Part shown: in pieces, positions 34,076 to 43,112 of the stretch
Layout: each line of letters starts with the position of its first letter
Numbering within the stretch: the stretch's first letter is position 1
Source of the DNA: Chryseobacterium sp. R2A-55
GTDB lineage: Bacteria > Bacteroidota > Bacteroidia > Flavobacteriales > Weeksellaceae
Assembly: GCF_021401085.1 (NCBI RefSeq)
Contig: NZ_JACBFP010000001.1
Span: 496,001-560,000, forward strand
Length of the DNA: 64,000 bases
Direction: 5' to 3'
Notes under the pieces: model-generated
Seen by the model: the letters and a program-made list of their open reading frames with translations, nothing else
Databases searched by the model: none
What the model was told of the DNA's origin: nothing
Position numbers and translations under genes: made by a program

Positions 34076-35167
34076 TCAACTGTTCTCCTCCTGCGGCAAA
34101 TCCTCATCGACTCCGTTTCCGGCAACCGACTTTCTTGGTTTCATGCGGTTTTCCATTAAATCTCGGTACTCTGATCGGTTTTTAAAGATTTTTATGGCCG
34201 CAAAAATGGCTTCGGAGAAACTCCGCTCGTCTGCAATTCCCTGTCCCGCAATATCATAGGCAACACCATGATCGGGAGAAGTTCTGATGAACGGAAGTCC
34301 CGCCGTGTAATTCACGCCTTCTTCATAAGCCAAAGTTTTAAACGGCGCCAATCCCTGGTCGTGGTACATCGCCAAAACCGCATCGAAATTTTTGTATTTT
34401 TCTGGTTGAAAAAAACTATCCGCAGGAAACGGCCCGAAAGCCAAAATTCCGTTATCAAAGAGTTCGCGGATTGCGGGTTCGATGATCTCTATTTCCTCAT
34501 TTCCGATTGCGCCACCGTCTCCGGCATGCGGATTTAATCCGAGAACTGCGATTTTCGGTCTTTGAATACAAAAATCTTCAATGAGGGTTTGATTCAATAA
34601 TTTGATCTGCTTCTTGATTTTCTCTTTAGAAATATTTTCTGAAATTTGAGAAACAGGGATATGGTGCGTGGAAACAGCCACTTTCAAATCATTGGTCACC
34701 AAAAACATCAACCCTTTTTTGCCGAATTTTTCTTCAAGAAATCCGGTGTGACCGGCATGTCTGAAACCCTGCTTCATCATTTCTTCCTTATTGATCGGTG
34801 CGGTGACCAGAACATCCACCTCGCCTTTCATCAATGCATCGGTTGCTGCTTCCAGGGAGTCGATTGCCATTTTGGTAGATTCCTCCGTGGGTTTTCCCAA
34901 GTCCACGTTCACATTATCTTTCCACAGATTCACCATGTTGATTTTATCGCCTTGCGCAAAAGACGGTTCGGTGATATAATTAAACGTGTGCTGAAATTTG
35001 AAAATATTTTTTTGGTAGGTAAACAACTTCCCAGAACCAAAAATAACCGGAGTAAAAAAATCGGTGACGGACTTTTCTTTTAAGGCTTTCATAATGATTT
35101 CAGGACCAATTCCATTGAAGTCACCTACCGAAATTCCGACTTTTATTTTATGTTGCTTTGCGCTCAT
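34076..35167 (-). CDS. pdxA: 4-hydroxythreonine-4-phosphate dehydrogenase
   Basis: Pyridoxal 5'-phosphate synthesis, DXP-dependent branch. Zn-dependent oxidation of 4-phosphohydroxythreonine. The start MSAKQHKIKVGISVGDFNGIGPEII at 35167 (363 residues) fits best with the -7 box at 35199; an upstream Met at 35185 would leave almost no leader. Metal and substrate motifs: VTAPINKE, HAGHTGFLEE (His), GLNPHAGDGGAIGNEE (His), AMYHDQGLAPFK (His). All are present. Its product pyridoxal phosphate serves rocD and the aminotransferase in this window. Confidence 0.95.
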   Translation of the reverse strand: MSAKQHKIKVGISVGDFNGIGPEIIMKALKEKSVTDFFTPVIFGSGKLFTYQKNIFKFQHTFNYITEPSFAQGDKINMVNLWKDNVNVDLGKPTEESTKMAIDSLEAATDALMKGEVDVLVTAPINKEEMMKQGFRHAGHTGFLEEKFGKKGLMFLVTNDLKVAVSTHHIPVSQISENISKEKIKKQIKLLNQTLIEDFCIQRPKIAVLGLNPHAGDGGAIGNEEIEIIEPAIRELFDNGILAFGPFPADSFFQPEKYKNFDAVLAMYHDQGLAPFKTLAYEEGVNYTAGLPFIRTSPDHGVAYDIAGQGIADERSFSEAIFAAIKIFKNRSEYRDLMENRMKPRKSVAGNGVDEDLPQEENS

Positions 35168-35198
35168 TATTGTATCTTTGATCATTAATTGAATTTTA

Positions 35199-35206
35199 CA
35201 AATGTA
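35199..35206 (-). promoter_or_regulatory. Promoter -7 box of pdxA
   Basis: TACATTTG on the minus strand; transcription would start about 20-25 nt before the ATG at 35167. Confidence 0.45.
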
Positions 35207-35389
35207 GAAAAAATTAAGGGATAAGGAATTAGGAAATTAAGGAATTTGATGATGTTGTGATTTGGCGATGTGGTGATTGGGGGATTTATTGATTCGGGAA
35301 ACCATTTCGTGAAACGTACTTTATTTTCGTTCTTTACCCCCACTTTTAAAATTTGGCACTGTTAACCTTTAATTTGGCTTTTGAAAAAT

Positions 35390-35986
35390 ATGTTTACAGG
35401 AATTATAGAATCTACCGGAACTGTTGAAAAAATTGTGCGAAATGAATCCAATATCGATTTCATTTTGTCTTGTGGATTTACCCACGAACTGAAAATTGAC
35501 CAAAGTCTGGCCCACAATGGATGTTGCCTCACTGTGGTGGAAGTTTCCGGCGACCAGTACAAAGTCACCGCCATCAATGAAACTTTAGAAAAAACGAATC
35601 TGGGAAAATGGGAATTGGGAACCGAAGTGAATTTGGAACGATGTTTGAAATTTGATGGAAGACTTGATGGCCACATTGTTCAGGGACATGTGGATAAAAC
35701 GGGAACTGTAGAAAACATTAAAAATTTGGATGGAAGTTTTTTCATCACCATTAAATATGATGAAACCGATGAATTTGTGACCGTTCCCCAAGGTTCGATT
35801 ACGGTGAATGGAATTTCTCTGACCGTTGCCGAAAGCAGTTCGGGACGTTTTTCGGTGGCGATCATTCCCTACACCTGGGAATTCACCAATATGAAAACGC
35901 TGAAAAAAGGGGACACGGTGAATCTGGAATTCGACATTATTGGTAAATACGTATCAAAACTGATGAAAATAAATGCCGTTCACTAA
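35390..35986 (+). CDS. ribE: Riboflavin synthase
   Basis: Dismutates two lumazines to riboflavin. 198 residues from the ATG at 35390 (MFTGIIESTGTVEKI, the conserved start). Two lumazine-binding repeats are seen: N-terminal SIAHNG-type region LAHNGCCLTVVEV and DGHIVQGHVDKTGTVENI, with GSITVNGISLTVAE in the second half. No FMN riboswitch was found in the upstream spacer. Its stop overlaps the start of the histidine kinase by 14 bp. Confidence 0.95.
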   Translation: MFTGIIESTGTVEKIVRNESNIDFILSCGFTHELKIDQSLAHNGCCLTVVEVSGDQYKVTAINETLEKTNLGKWELGTEVNLERCLKFDGRLDGHIVQGHVDKTGTVENIKNLDGSFFITIKYDETDEFVTVPQGSITVNGISLTVAESSSGRFSVAIIPYTWEFTNMKTLKKGDTVNLEFDIIGKYVSKLMKINAVH

Positions 35987-37430
35987 ATACAAAGGATACA
36001 GTTTAAGGAACAAGGTTTTCTGGGGATTTCTGTTAATCTGCGTGATGAGCATCACCGGGTCTTCATTATTGTCCTACTATATTATTAAAAGTAACACTGC
36101 GGAACAAAGCAGAACAGATCTGCAAAAAAAAGCAGAATCACTAATGTCGGCTCTGGATTACGCAGTCTCTCACACTTCTGTGGGAACCAATGATTTGCCA
36201 AAGATTTTATCCAGCGCCATTTTTGAGATTGCGGATATCAATAATCAAGACATCATCATTTACGATCTCAACGGAAATTTTCTTATTTCAAACAAAGATA
36301 TCAACCTGATCCAACAAAAAAAGATCAACCTGAATATCGTGAATATGGTGTTGAAAAACGATAAACGCGTAGATTTTCAGCATTATGACCCAAAAACCGA
36401 GGCCAATGTTACTTCATCCTACATGATCCTGAAAAACAATATGCTGGAACCCATTGCCATTGTCTATTTCCCCTATTACCACAATGAAGGAGTTTACTCC
36501 ACGGTGTTCAACAAGTATTTGAACTACATTATATTGGTGAATCTTTTCATCGTGGCTTTTGGGATTTGGCTCAGTTGGATCATTTCAAACAACTTGACAA
36601 AGGCGATCACCAAGTTTTCAGAAATGCTGAACCGGGTAAATCTTTTGGAAGATGATACACCACCGATAAGATATTACCAAAACGACGAGCTGAACCAATT
36701 GGTAAAAGCTTATAACAAACTGATTCTGCAAATCAAGGAGCAAAAAGAACGGCTGAGTTTCAAGGAAAAAGAGGAAGCATGGCGCGAAATGGCAAAACAG
36801 GTTGCGCATGAAGTGAAAAATCCGCTAACCCCAATGAAACTCACGATCCAAAACTTCGAAAGAAAATTTGACCCCACAGATCCGAACATTCAGGAAAAAG
36901 TGAAAAAAATGAGCAAAACCATCGTGGAACAAATTGATTTGGTAGCTACAGTGGCAAACGCCTTTTCACAATTTGCACAACTGCCGCAGAAACACAATGA
37001 AATCTTCGACATCAACGAAGAAATCAAGAGAAATCTGAATATTTTTAGTGATGAAAAAATCTACTTTCACACCAACAAAGAATCAATCTTGGTTGAAATG
37101 GACAAAATCTACCTTTCAAGAATCATCACAAACCTTGTCGCAAACGCAAGTCAGGCGAAGGATGATCACCGGGAAAACATCATCAATGTGGATGTGGAGC
37201 AAAGACAGAAACGGGTTTTCATCACCGTGCAGGATAAAGGAAAAGGAATCCCAGAAGATATGTACGACCGGATTTTCGAACCGAATTTCACCTCGAAATC
37301 CAGCGGTACCGGACTCGGTTTGACCATGGTGAGGAAAATGGTGGAAGATTACAAAGGAGTCATTACGGTGAATTCCGAAATTGGAAAAGGCTCGTATTTC
37401 ACGATTTCTTTGCCAAACAACCTTCCATGA
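35973..37430 (+). CDS. Membrane sensor histidine kinase (NtrY-like), orphan
   Basis: 485 residues. TM1 is about 14-38 and a periplasmic sensor about 39-181. TM2 is about 182-205, a HAMP-like linker about 206-260, a coiled coil [16 protein letters not shown] follows, and then the kinase core. The H-box is [18 protein letters not shown] with His279. The N-box is [11 protein letters not shown], and the G-boxes are [11 protein letters not shown] and [10 protein letters not shown]. The H-box form HEVKNPLTP is that of the NtrY/NtrB group. There is no response regulator next to it. It overlaps ribE (14 bp) and trmN6 (4 bp), so it is locked into an unrelated operon. Confidence 0.92.
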   Translation: MPFTKYKGYSLRNKVFWGFLLICVMSITGSSLLSYYIIKSNTAEQSRTDLQKKAESLMSALDYAVSHTSVGTNDLPKILSSAIFEIADINNQDIIIYDLNGNFLISNKDINLIQQKKINLNIVNMVLKNDKRVDFQHYDPKTEANVTSSYMILKNNMLEPIAIVYFPYYHNEGVYSTVFNKYLNYIILVNLFIVAFGIWLSWIISNNLTKAITKFSEMLNRVNLLEDDTPPIRYYQNDELNQLVKAYNKLILQIKEQKERLSFKEKEEAWREMAKQVAHEVKNPLTPMKLTIQNFERKFDPTDPNIQEKVKKMSKTIVEQIDLVATVANAFSQFAQLPQKHNEIFDINEEIKRNLNIFSDEKIYFHTNKESILVEMDKIYLSRIITNLVANASQAKDDHRENIINVDVEQRQKRVFITVQDKGKGIPEDMYDRIFEPNFTSKSSGTGLGLTMVRKMVEDYKGVITVNSEIGKGSYFTISLPNNLP

Positions 37431-38128
37431 AACCTTTTCGTTTCCAAAAATTTACTGTAAACCAAAGCAAGGCCGTTTTCAGGGTGGGAACAGACGGCGT
37501 TTTGCTGGGCGCATTTTGTGCTGTGGGAAATGCAGATTCTGTTTTGGAAGTAGGGACAGGAACCGGACTGATTTCGATGATGATGGCGCAAAGAAATCCC
37601 ACCGCAAAAATTTCAGCGATCGATATCGATGAAAATGCGGCAAGACTTGCGGGAGAGAATTTTCAGAACTGTCCATTTTCCAAACGACTTGAAGTTTTTC
37701 ATGAAAATTTTAAGGAATGGCAAACTGAACAAAAATTTGATTTAATTGTTTCAAATCCGCCCTATTTTGCTGAAAATGATTCAGTAAAAGATATTTTGGC
37801 GAGACAAAAGAAAACACTCGATTTCAACAGTCTGATTGAAAAATCGAAAAATTTACTTTCAAAGAATGGCATTTTAAGCGTGATTATTCCATTTCAAGAA
37901 TCTGCACATTTTCAGAAGATTTGTCATGAAAACAACCTCTTTCTTCAGCGAAAAATAAACATTGCAGGAATAAAGGACGCTCCACCTAAAAGGGTGATAC
38001 TGGAATTTGCCCTTGTTCCAGTTAAAGTGATTGAAACAGACTTTATTATTGAAAAATTTCCGAGAGTTTATAGCGAAGAATACCTGGAACTCACCAGAGC
38101 ATTTCATCTTTTCAAAACGACCGATTAA
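37427..38128 (+). CDS. trmN6: tRNA1(Val) (adenine37-N6)-methyltransferase
   Basis: YfiC-type enzyme that methylates A37 of tRNA-Val. 233 residues. The start FRFQKFTVNQSKAVFRVGTDGVLLGAF is characteristic. SAM motif I is VLEVGTGTGLIS (Gly-rich, 39-50), the acidic motif is AIDIDENA, and the catalytic NPPYF is at 110-114. ATGA overlap with the histidine kinase stop indicates coupled translation. A closely related HemK/rRNA methyltransferase role is less likely given the N-terminal signature. Confidence 0.9.
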   Translation: MKPFRFQKFTVNQSKAVFRVGTDGVLLGAFCAVGNADSVLEVGTGTGLISMMMAQRNPTAKISAIDIDENAARLAGENFQNCPFSKRLEVFHENFKEWQTEQKFDLIVSNPPYFAENDSVKDILARQKKTLDFNSLIEKSKNLLSKNGILSVIIPFQESAHFQKICHENNLFLQRKINIAGIKDAPPKRVILEFALVPVKVIETDFIIEKFPRVYSEEYLELTRAFHLFKTTD

Positions 38129-38151
38129 CAGAAACCAAGTTATTATTTATT

Positions 38152-38733
38152 TTACTTCGGAGCATTCAAAGTGATTACCACATCTTTAGAAATATTTTTA
38201 ACAGAGGTGTATTTCGCGTCACAAACCATGGTGGTGATGGTGTAATTCCCTTTATCGACCAGAATATAATTTTGATTATTGGCCGGAACATCAAGGTTGT
38301 AGAATTGCTTCCCGCTGATCTTTACAATCAGGTTGCAGTTTGATTTATTGGTGATCGAAACATAGGCCGTTTTACTATTCGGATCAGAATTGAAGAGGTG
38401 GTTCAGCAATTCGGCAGTTTTTTTGTGTTTCGCGCTCACCTCGCCGGTTTTCGCAACATCACGGTTTACAACGTTTTCCAATTTTTTCGTGTTAATCGGC
38501 GCCACCGTGGGTTTTGCCGCATTTGAAGCTTGGGTGGGCGTTTTTTCATTGTTGATCAATGCAAAAAGTTTCTGCTTAAATGCCGGAGTTCTTGGATGAT
38601 CGGGATTGTATTTAATGAAATTGGCAATTACCTGTGGATCACTGCTTTTTTCTACCTGCGCTTCGGTATATTTCGACTGCGAATACACGAAAAAAGACAT
38701 AAAACACAGCAATAGATAAACAATTTTCTTCAT
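38152..38733 (-). CDS. Secreted hypothetical protein (possibly DUF6759)
   Basis: 193 residues with a signal peptide ending near FFVYSQS. The mature part opens with a helical segment (YTEAQVEKSSDPQVIANFIKYNPDHPRTPAFKQKLFALI). A linker follows, then a C-terminal beta domain (KTAYVSITNKSNCNLIVKISG...NYILVDKGNYTITTMVCDAKY) containing two Cys that may pair. I recall a flavobacterial DUF with this pattern, but the name is uncertain. It converges with trmN6 (23-bp gap). Confidence 0.65.
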   Translation of the reverse strand: MKKIVYLLLCFMSFFVYSQSKYTEAQVEKSSDPQVIANFIKYNPDHPRTPAFKQKLFALINNEKTPTQASNAAKPTVAPINTKKLENVVNRDVAKTGEVSAKHKKTAELLNHLFNSDPNSKTAYVSITNKSNCNLIVKISGKQFYNLDVPANNQNYILVDKGNYTITTMVCDAKYTSVKNISKDVVITLNAPK

Positions 38734-38808
38734 TAAGGATATGATTTATAGGATTTTAAATTTTAATAATAACGGAGATTTCTTCTTTTTAGTTTGCATG
38801 AATTTTAT

Positions 38809-38816
38809 TATCTTTG
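38809..38816 (+). promoter_or_regulatory. Promoter of tsf
   Basis: TATCTTTG followed by CAA, 54 nt before the tsf ATG. The ideal -33 position (38786-38789) reads TTTT; a TTTG at 38793-38796 is too close. Confidence 0.55.
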
Positions 38817-38870
38817 CAACTCGAAATTCGTCACTAAAATAAACAATTTTTTTAAAAAAAAAGGAACAAT

Positions 38871-39695
38871 ATGTATACAGTGGTTGCTGCAGATGTAGCT
38901 AAATTAAGAAACATTACCGGAGCTGGAATGATGGACTGCAAAAAAGCATTGGTTGAAGCTGAAGGAGACTTCGACAAAGCCATCGAAATCCTTAGAAAAA
39001 AAGGTCAGAAAGTTGCCGCAAACAGAGCAGACAGAGAATCTCACGAAGGCGCAGTAATCGCGAAAGTGAACGAAGACAGAACCATCGGTGGAATCATCGC
39101 CTTGAACTGTGAAACTGACTTTGTGGCGAAAAATGACGCTTTTGTGGAATTGGCACACGAACTTGCAGAACAAGCTATGATGTATGCATCAAAAGACGAA
39201 TTCCTGGCTTCTGATTTCCACGGAATGACTGTTGCTGACAAATTGATCGAGCAAACCGGAGTAATCGGTGAGAAAATTGAAATCGGTTCTTTCGAAAGAA
39301 TCGAAGGACCTTTCTTAGGAGCTTACATCCACGCTGGAAACAAAATTGCTGCCATCGCTTCTTTATCTGCAAACGTGGAGGGAGCTTCTGATGCTGCACA
39401 CGCAGTAGCAATGCAGATTGCCGCTATGAACCCAATCGCTTTGGATGAAACTCAAGTTTCCCAAGAAACCATTGACAGAGAATTGGATATCGAAAGAGAA
39501 TTGTTGACCAAAGAAGGAAAACCTGCAAACATCATCGAGAACATCTTGAAAGGAAAAATGCAGCGATTCTACAAAGACAACACTTTGGTTCACCAACAGT
39601 TCATCAAAGACCACAACATCTCTGTAGCAGACTATGTGAAATCAGTGAACAGCGAATTGAAAGTGGTAGGATTTGTGAGAACAAGTCTGGCTTAA
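38871..39695 (+). CDS. tsf: Elongation factor Ts
   Basis: Nucleotide exchange factor for EF-Tu. 274 residues. The N-terminal UBA-like region VAKLRNITGAGMMDCKKALVEAEGDFDKAIEILRKKG is diagnostic, followed by the core CETDFVAKNDAFVELA. Start MYTVVAADV. In most bacteria, and in my recollection of flavobacteria, tsf follows rpsB. Here a convergently oriented secreted-protein gene lies upstream, and tsf has its own promoter and terminator. Confidence 0.97.
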   Translation: MYTVVAADVAKLRNITGAGMMDCKKALVEAEGDFDKAIEILRKKGQKVAANRADRESHEGAVIAKVNEDRTIGGIIALNCETDFVAKNDAFVELAHELAEQAMMYASKDEFLASDFHGMTVADKLIEQTGVIGEKIEIGSFERIEGPFLGAYIHAGNKIAAIASLSANVEGASDAAHAVAMQIAAMNPIALDETQVSQETIDRELDIERELLTKEGKPANIIENILKGKMQRFYKDNTLVHQQFIKDHNISVADYVKSVNSELKVVGFVRTSLA

Positions 39696-39714
39696 TTCAC
39701 TTTAAAATATGATT

Positions 39715-39749
39715 AAAATCTCTTCTATTTATTGGGGGAGATTTTTTTT
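39715..39749 (+). terminator. Intrinsic terminator of tsf
   Basis: AAAATCTC (39715-39722) pairs with GAGATTTT (39738-39745), extended by G·T pairs and followed by a T-run to 39749. Confidence 0.8.
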
Positions 39750-39791
39750 GTGTCTATATTTTAAAGTAAATTTGCAGTCCGCAAAAAAAGC

Positions 39792-42128
39792 ATGTACGCA
39801 AAATTACCTTTTCGGCTTACCTCGATTCTCATCGTATTTCTTTCTATTTTTCATGGAAAAGCGCAACAATATATTACGGTAAGTTCAAAAACTGCAGATG
39901 ATCTGGTTCGCAACGTGCTGATTGGCCCGCAAAACGCAGGCTGTATTTCGGTTTCCAATGTCACGGTGAGCGGATGGCAGGATTACGGAACCAATCCCTT
40001 CAGTTATGGCTATTTTAAAAAAGGAACTTTGCCTTTTGATATTGATGAAGGGGTAATTCTGAGCACAGGTGGCGCATTTAATTCAGTGGGTCCAAATAAT
40101 GGAGTACTCTCTGACGGAAACAGTTCCTGGTTGGGTGATCAGGATCTGGAAATCGCGGTTCCGGTTGCTAAACCTTCCTGGAACGCCACTGCACTGGAGT
40201 TTGATTTTGTATCCCTGAATTCCACAGGAATCAGCTTTGAATACATGTTTCTTTCGGAGGAATACCAAAAAAGTGGATGTAATTATTCGGATGCCTTTGC
40301 ATTTTTGATTAAAGAAGCTGGAACTTCTACCTACCAAAATATTGCTACCGTTTTAAATAAAACCACCGGAAATCTGGATCCCGTTTCATCACGAACCGTC
40401 CGCGACAACACCTATTGTTCGCCAAGTAATGCGGAATATTTCGGCCAATACAATTTGCCACCTATGGTGCCGGCGAATATGTCGCCCACGATTTTCGATG
40501 GGCAAACCAAAGTGCTCACTGCAAAAGCAGATGTCATTCCCGGCAAAACTTATCACATTAAACTGGTTATTGCCGACAACATCAACACCAGTCACGATTC
40601 CGCAGTATTTCTGAAAGCCGGAAGCTTCGTGGGGAAAAAAGATTTGGGACCAGATTTGCTGATCTCCACCAATAATCCGATCTGCGAGGGAACCACCAAA
40701 ACGCTGGATGCAACCACAGCTGCAGCTACTTCCTACAAATGGTTTAAAGATGGAGCCATCATTCCCGGAGCAACCAACGCCAAACTAAACGTTTTTGGGG
40801 CTGCAGCAAACGCAGGAACATATCAGGTGGAAATCGATTTGGGTGGTTGCGAATTGAAAGGTTCCATAAAAGTAGAAATTTCACAAAAACCGGTAATCGT
40901 TCCGAACAAAGTATTCACATTTTGCGACAACCAATTGACGGGCGGTGCGCCAATTAATTTTTCGCAACTTTCGCCGCAATTGATTTCAAATTTCAACAGC
41001 GCATTTATCCCAAAATATTATCTCAATGCGGCCGGAACCGGAACTCCATTGGCAGATGGTTGGCTTTTGACAGGAACCACCACAGTTTATCTTTTTGTGG
41101 AAACCACTTATGGTTGTCCGGCATCGGTTGGGAATTTCACACTGAAATTGGGGAACAAAATCCCATTGCTGAAACCAATTTATTCCACAGCGCCAATCTG
41201 CGATGATAATTTTCAGGGCGTTTCCATTAATTTGAATAATTACAAAAGCGAATTTACAGCGGATTCTTCATTAAACATCACGTACTACCATTCTCTGGCG
41301 GAAGCAAAAGCTGGAGTTCCCGGAACTTCCATTTCTGCAAATCAAACTTTAAGCTCTACCACCACTTTTGGGATTAGATTTGAAGGAACGGATTGTCCAA
41401 ATGTGGCAGAAATTACCATCAACATCAAGAAACCAAAAAAATCAACTGTGCTTGAGGATAAATCCGTTTGTCCCAGTTCTACGACGACGCTTGATGCAGG
41501 AACAGGTTTTGACTTCTACAGTTGGAGCACCGGAATCAGCGGAACCAATGCTTCAAGTATCAATAATGTAGGAATGGGTGATTATTGGGTGGATCTTTAT
41601 TTCAATGGCTGCGTTTATCGCCAAAATGTAAAAGTCACCGCATCTGAACTTCCGCAAATTACCCACATTGATGTTTTGGGAAGTACCGCAACAGTGTATG
41701 TCGTAGGAGGAGTTCCGCCTTATTCTTATTCTTTGAACAATGTGGATTTCACGTCATCCAATACTTTTTATAATGTTCCGCGCGGAAAACATACAGTTTA
41801 TGTAAAAGACTCGCAAAACTGCGGAAGTGTAACGAAGGAATTTCTGGTGATCAACCTAATCAATGTCATCACACCCAATGCTGATGGCTTCAATGATGTT
41901 CTGGATTATTCAGATCTAAGTTTAAAAAAAGAGGTGAAAATCCAAATTTACAACCGATTTGGGACAACGGTTTTTTCCTCTGACGCCAACCAATTCATTT
42001 GGGATGGAAAAACCAATGGAAGAGCAGTTTCTACCGGAACTTACTGGTATATTCTGAGTTGGATAGAACCAGACACCAATGCACCGGTCACTTATCAAGG
42101 TTGGATCCTGGTGAAAAATCGGGATTAA
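39792..42128 (+). CDS. T9SS type B secreted protein with choice-of-anchor L domain
   Basis: 778 residues. A signal peptide ends near FHGKAQQ. An N-terminal choice-of-anchor L-like domain covers about 25-270 (LVRNVLIGPQNAGCISVSNV, GVILSTGGAFNSVGPN, SFEYMFLSEEYQKSGCNYSDAFAFLI). Ig-like repeats with paired Cys follow (NPICEGTTKTLDATTAAATSYKWF, SVCPSSTTTLDAGTGFDFYSWS). The C-terminal gliding-motility-associated type B sorting domain is NVITPNADGFNDVLD, then IQIYNRFGTTVFSS, then GTYWYILSW and GWILVKNRD. It is exported by T9SS and likely kept on the surface (adhesin-like). Converges with fmt, 9 bp apart. Confidence 0.88.
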   Translation: MYAKLPFRLTSILIVFLSIFHGKAQQYITVSSKTADDLVRNVLIGPQNAGCISVSNVTVSGWQDYGTNPFSYGYFKKGTLPFDIDEGVILSTGGAFNSVGPNNGVLSDGNSSWLGDQDLEIAVPVAKPSWNATALEFDFVSLNSTGISFEYMFLSEEYQKSGCNYSDAFAFLIKEAGTSTYQNIATVLNKTTGNLDPVSSRTVRDNTYCSPSNAEYFGQYNLPPMVPANMSPTIFDGQTKVLTAKADVIPGKTYHIKLVIADNINTSHDSAVFLKAGSFVGKKDLGPDLLISTNNPICEGTTKTLDATTAAATSYKWFKDGAIIPGATNAKLNVFGAAANAGTYQVEIDLGGCELKGSIKVEISQKPVIVPNKVFTFCDNQLTGGAPINFSQLSPQLISNFNSAFIPKYYLNAAGTGTPLADGWLLTGTTTVYLFVETTYGCPASVGNFTLKLGNKIPLLKPIYSTAPICDDNFQGVSINLNNYKSEFTADSSLNITYYHSLAEAKAGVPGTSISANQTLSSTTTFGIRFEGTDCPNVAEITINIKKPKKSTVLEDKSVCPSSTTTLDAGTGFDFYSWSTGISGTNASSINNVGMGDYWVDLYFNGCVYRQNVKVTASELPQITHIDVLGSTATVYVVGGVPPYSYSLNNVDFTSSNTFYNVPRGKHTVYVKDSQNCGSVTKEFLVINLINVITPNADGFNDVLDYSDLSLKKEVKIQIYNRFGTTVFSSDANQFIWDGKTNGRAVSTGTYWYILSWIEPDTNAPVTYQGWILVKNRD

Positions 42129-42137
42129 TTAATTGTA

Positions 42138-43085
42138 TTATGCGATTGAAATATTCTCAAAATCGCGGAAACCATTTAGGAAATCTTTTATATTCATCCT
42201 TTTCTTTCCTTCCAATTGCACTTCGGTCGGCAAATAGAATCCATCCCTGGTGAAAATTTTGAACTGATTTTTATTGATTTCTAAAGTTCCCGGAGTATGT
42301 TCATGAACTGATTTTTCAAAATTTCCGCGATATATCTTCAAAGACTTCACTTCATTCCCTATGTTTAGCACCGTGAAAGAACATGGATATGGCGCCATTC
42401 CACGGATAAAATTGTGAATGTTTTCCGAATTTTGATTCCAGTCAATTTTGGTGTCTTCTTTAAATATTTTGAAAGCGTTCTTTGGATGTTCCGAGATGGG
42501 CTGCGGTTTTTCCTGAATGGAGTTTTCTGCGAGTCCATCCAAGGTTTTCACCACGAGTTTCGCACCCATTTCCATCAATCGGTCATGGAGCTCGCCTGCA
42601 TTTTCATTGGGGTAAATTTCAATCTCTTCCTGAAGCAAAATATTTCCTTCATCTATTTTTTCATTAATGAAGAAAGTGGTGGCGCCGGATTTCTTTTCGC
42701 CATTAATCACCGCATAATTGATCGGTGCCGCACCGCGATAATCCGGAAGCAAAGAGGCGTGAAGATTGAAAGTTCCCAGTTTCGGCATTTCAAAAAGTAC
42801 TTTAGGCATCATCCTAAAAGCAACTACCACAAAAACATCTGCGTTCAAATTGCGGATTTGTTCCAGAAACTCTGGATTTCTTAATTTCTCCGGCTGCAAA
42901 ACGGGAAGGTGATGCTCCGCGGCGAAAACCTTTACCGGCGATTCGTGAATTTTTTGTCCGCGACCACTTGCTTTGTCTGCCACGGTGACCACTCCCACTA
43001 CCTGATGTTGTGATTCATGAATTGCACGAAGTGAAGTTTTTGCAAACTCGGGGGTTCCGAAAAATATAACTCTTAAAGGTTTCAT
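42138..43085 (-). CDS. fmt: Methionyl-tRNA formyltransferase
   Basis: Formylates the initiator Met-tRNA using 10-formyl-THF. 315 residues. Asn107 and His109 in FNLHASLLPDYRGAAPI correspond to the E. coli catalytic Asn106 and His108; the third catalytic residue Asp lies in the KIDEGNIL segment. The N-terminal IFFGTPEFAKTSL and C-terminal tRNA-binding beta-barrel are typical. It is 27 bp downstream of recQ. folK and folA elsewhere in the window feed the same folate pool. Confidence 0.96.
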   Translation of the reverse strand: MKPLRVIFFGTPEFAKTSLRAIHESQHQVVGVVTVADKASGRGQKIHESPVKVFAAEHHLPVLQPEKLRNPEFLEQIRNLNADVFVVVAFRMMPKVLFEMPKLGTFNLHASLLPDYRGAAPINYAVINGEKKSGATTFFINEKIDEGNILLQEEIEIYPNENAGELHDRLMEMGAKLVVKTLDGLAENSIQEKPQPISEHPKNAFKIFKEDTKIDWNQNSENIHNFIRGMAPYPCSFTVLNIGNEVKSLKIYRGNFEKSVHEHTPGTLEINKNQFKIFTRDGFYLPTEVQLEGKKRMNIKDFLNGFRDFENISIA

Positions 43086-43112
43086 GTAAAAAAATTAATA
43101 AGTGCTAATTAT

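Noticed and set aside
35207-35389. Possible FMN riboswitch before ribE
   Set aside because: None of the conserved RFN element blocks is visible in the spacer.
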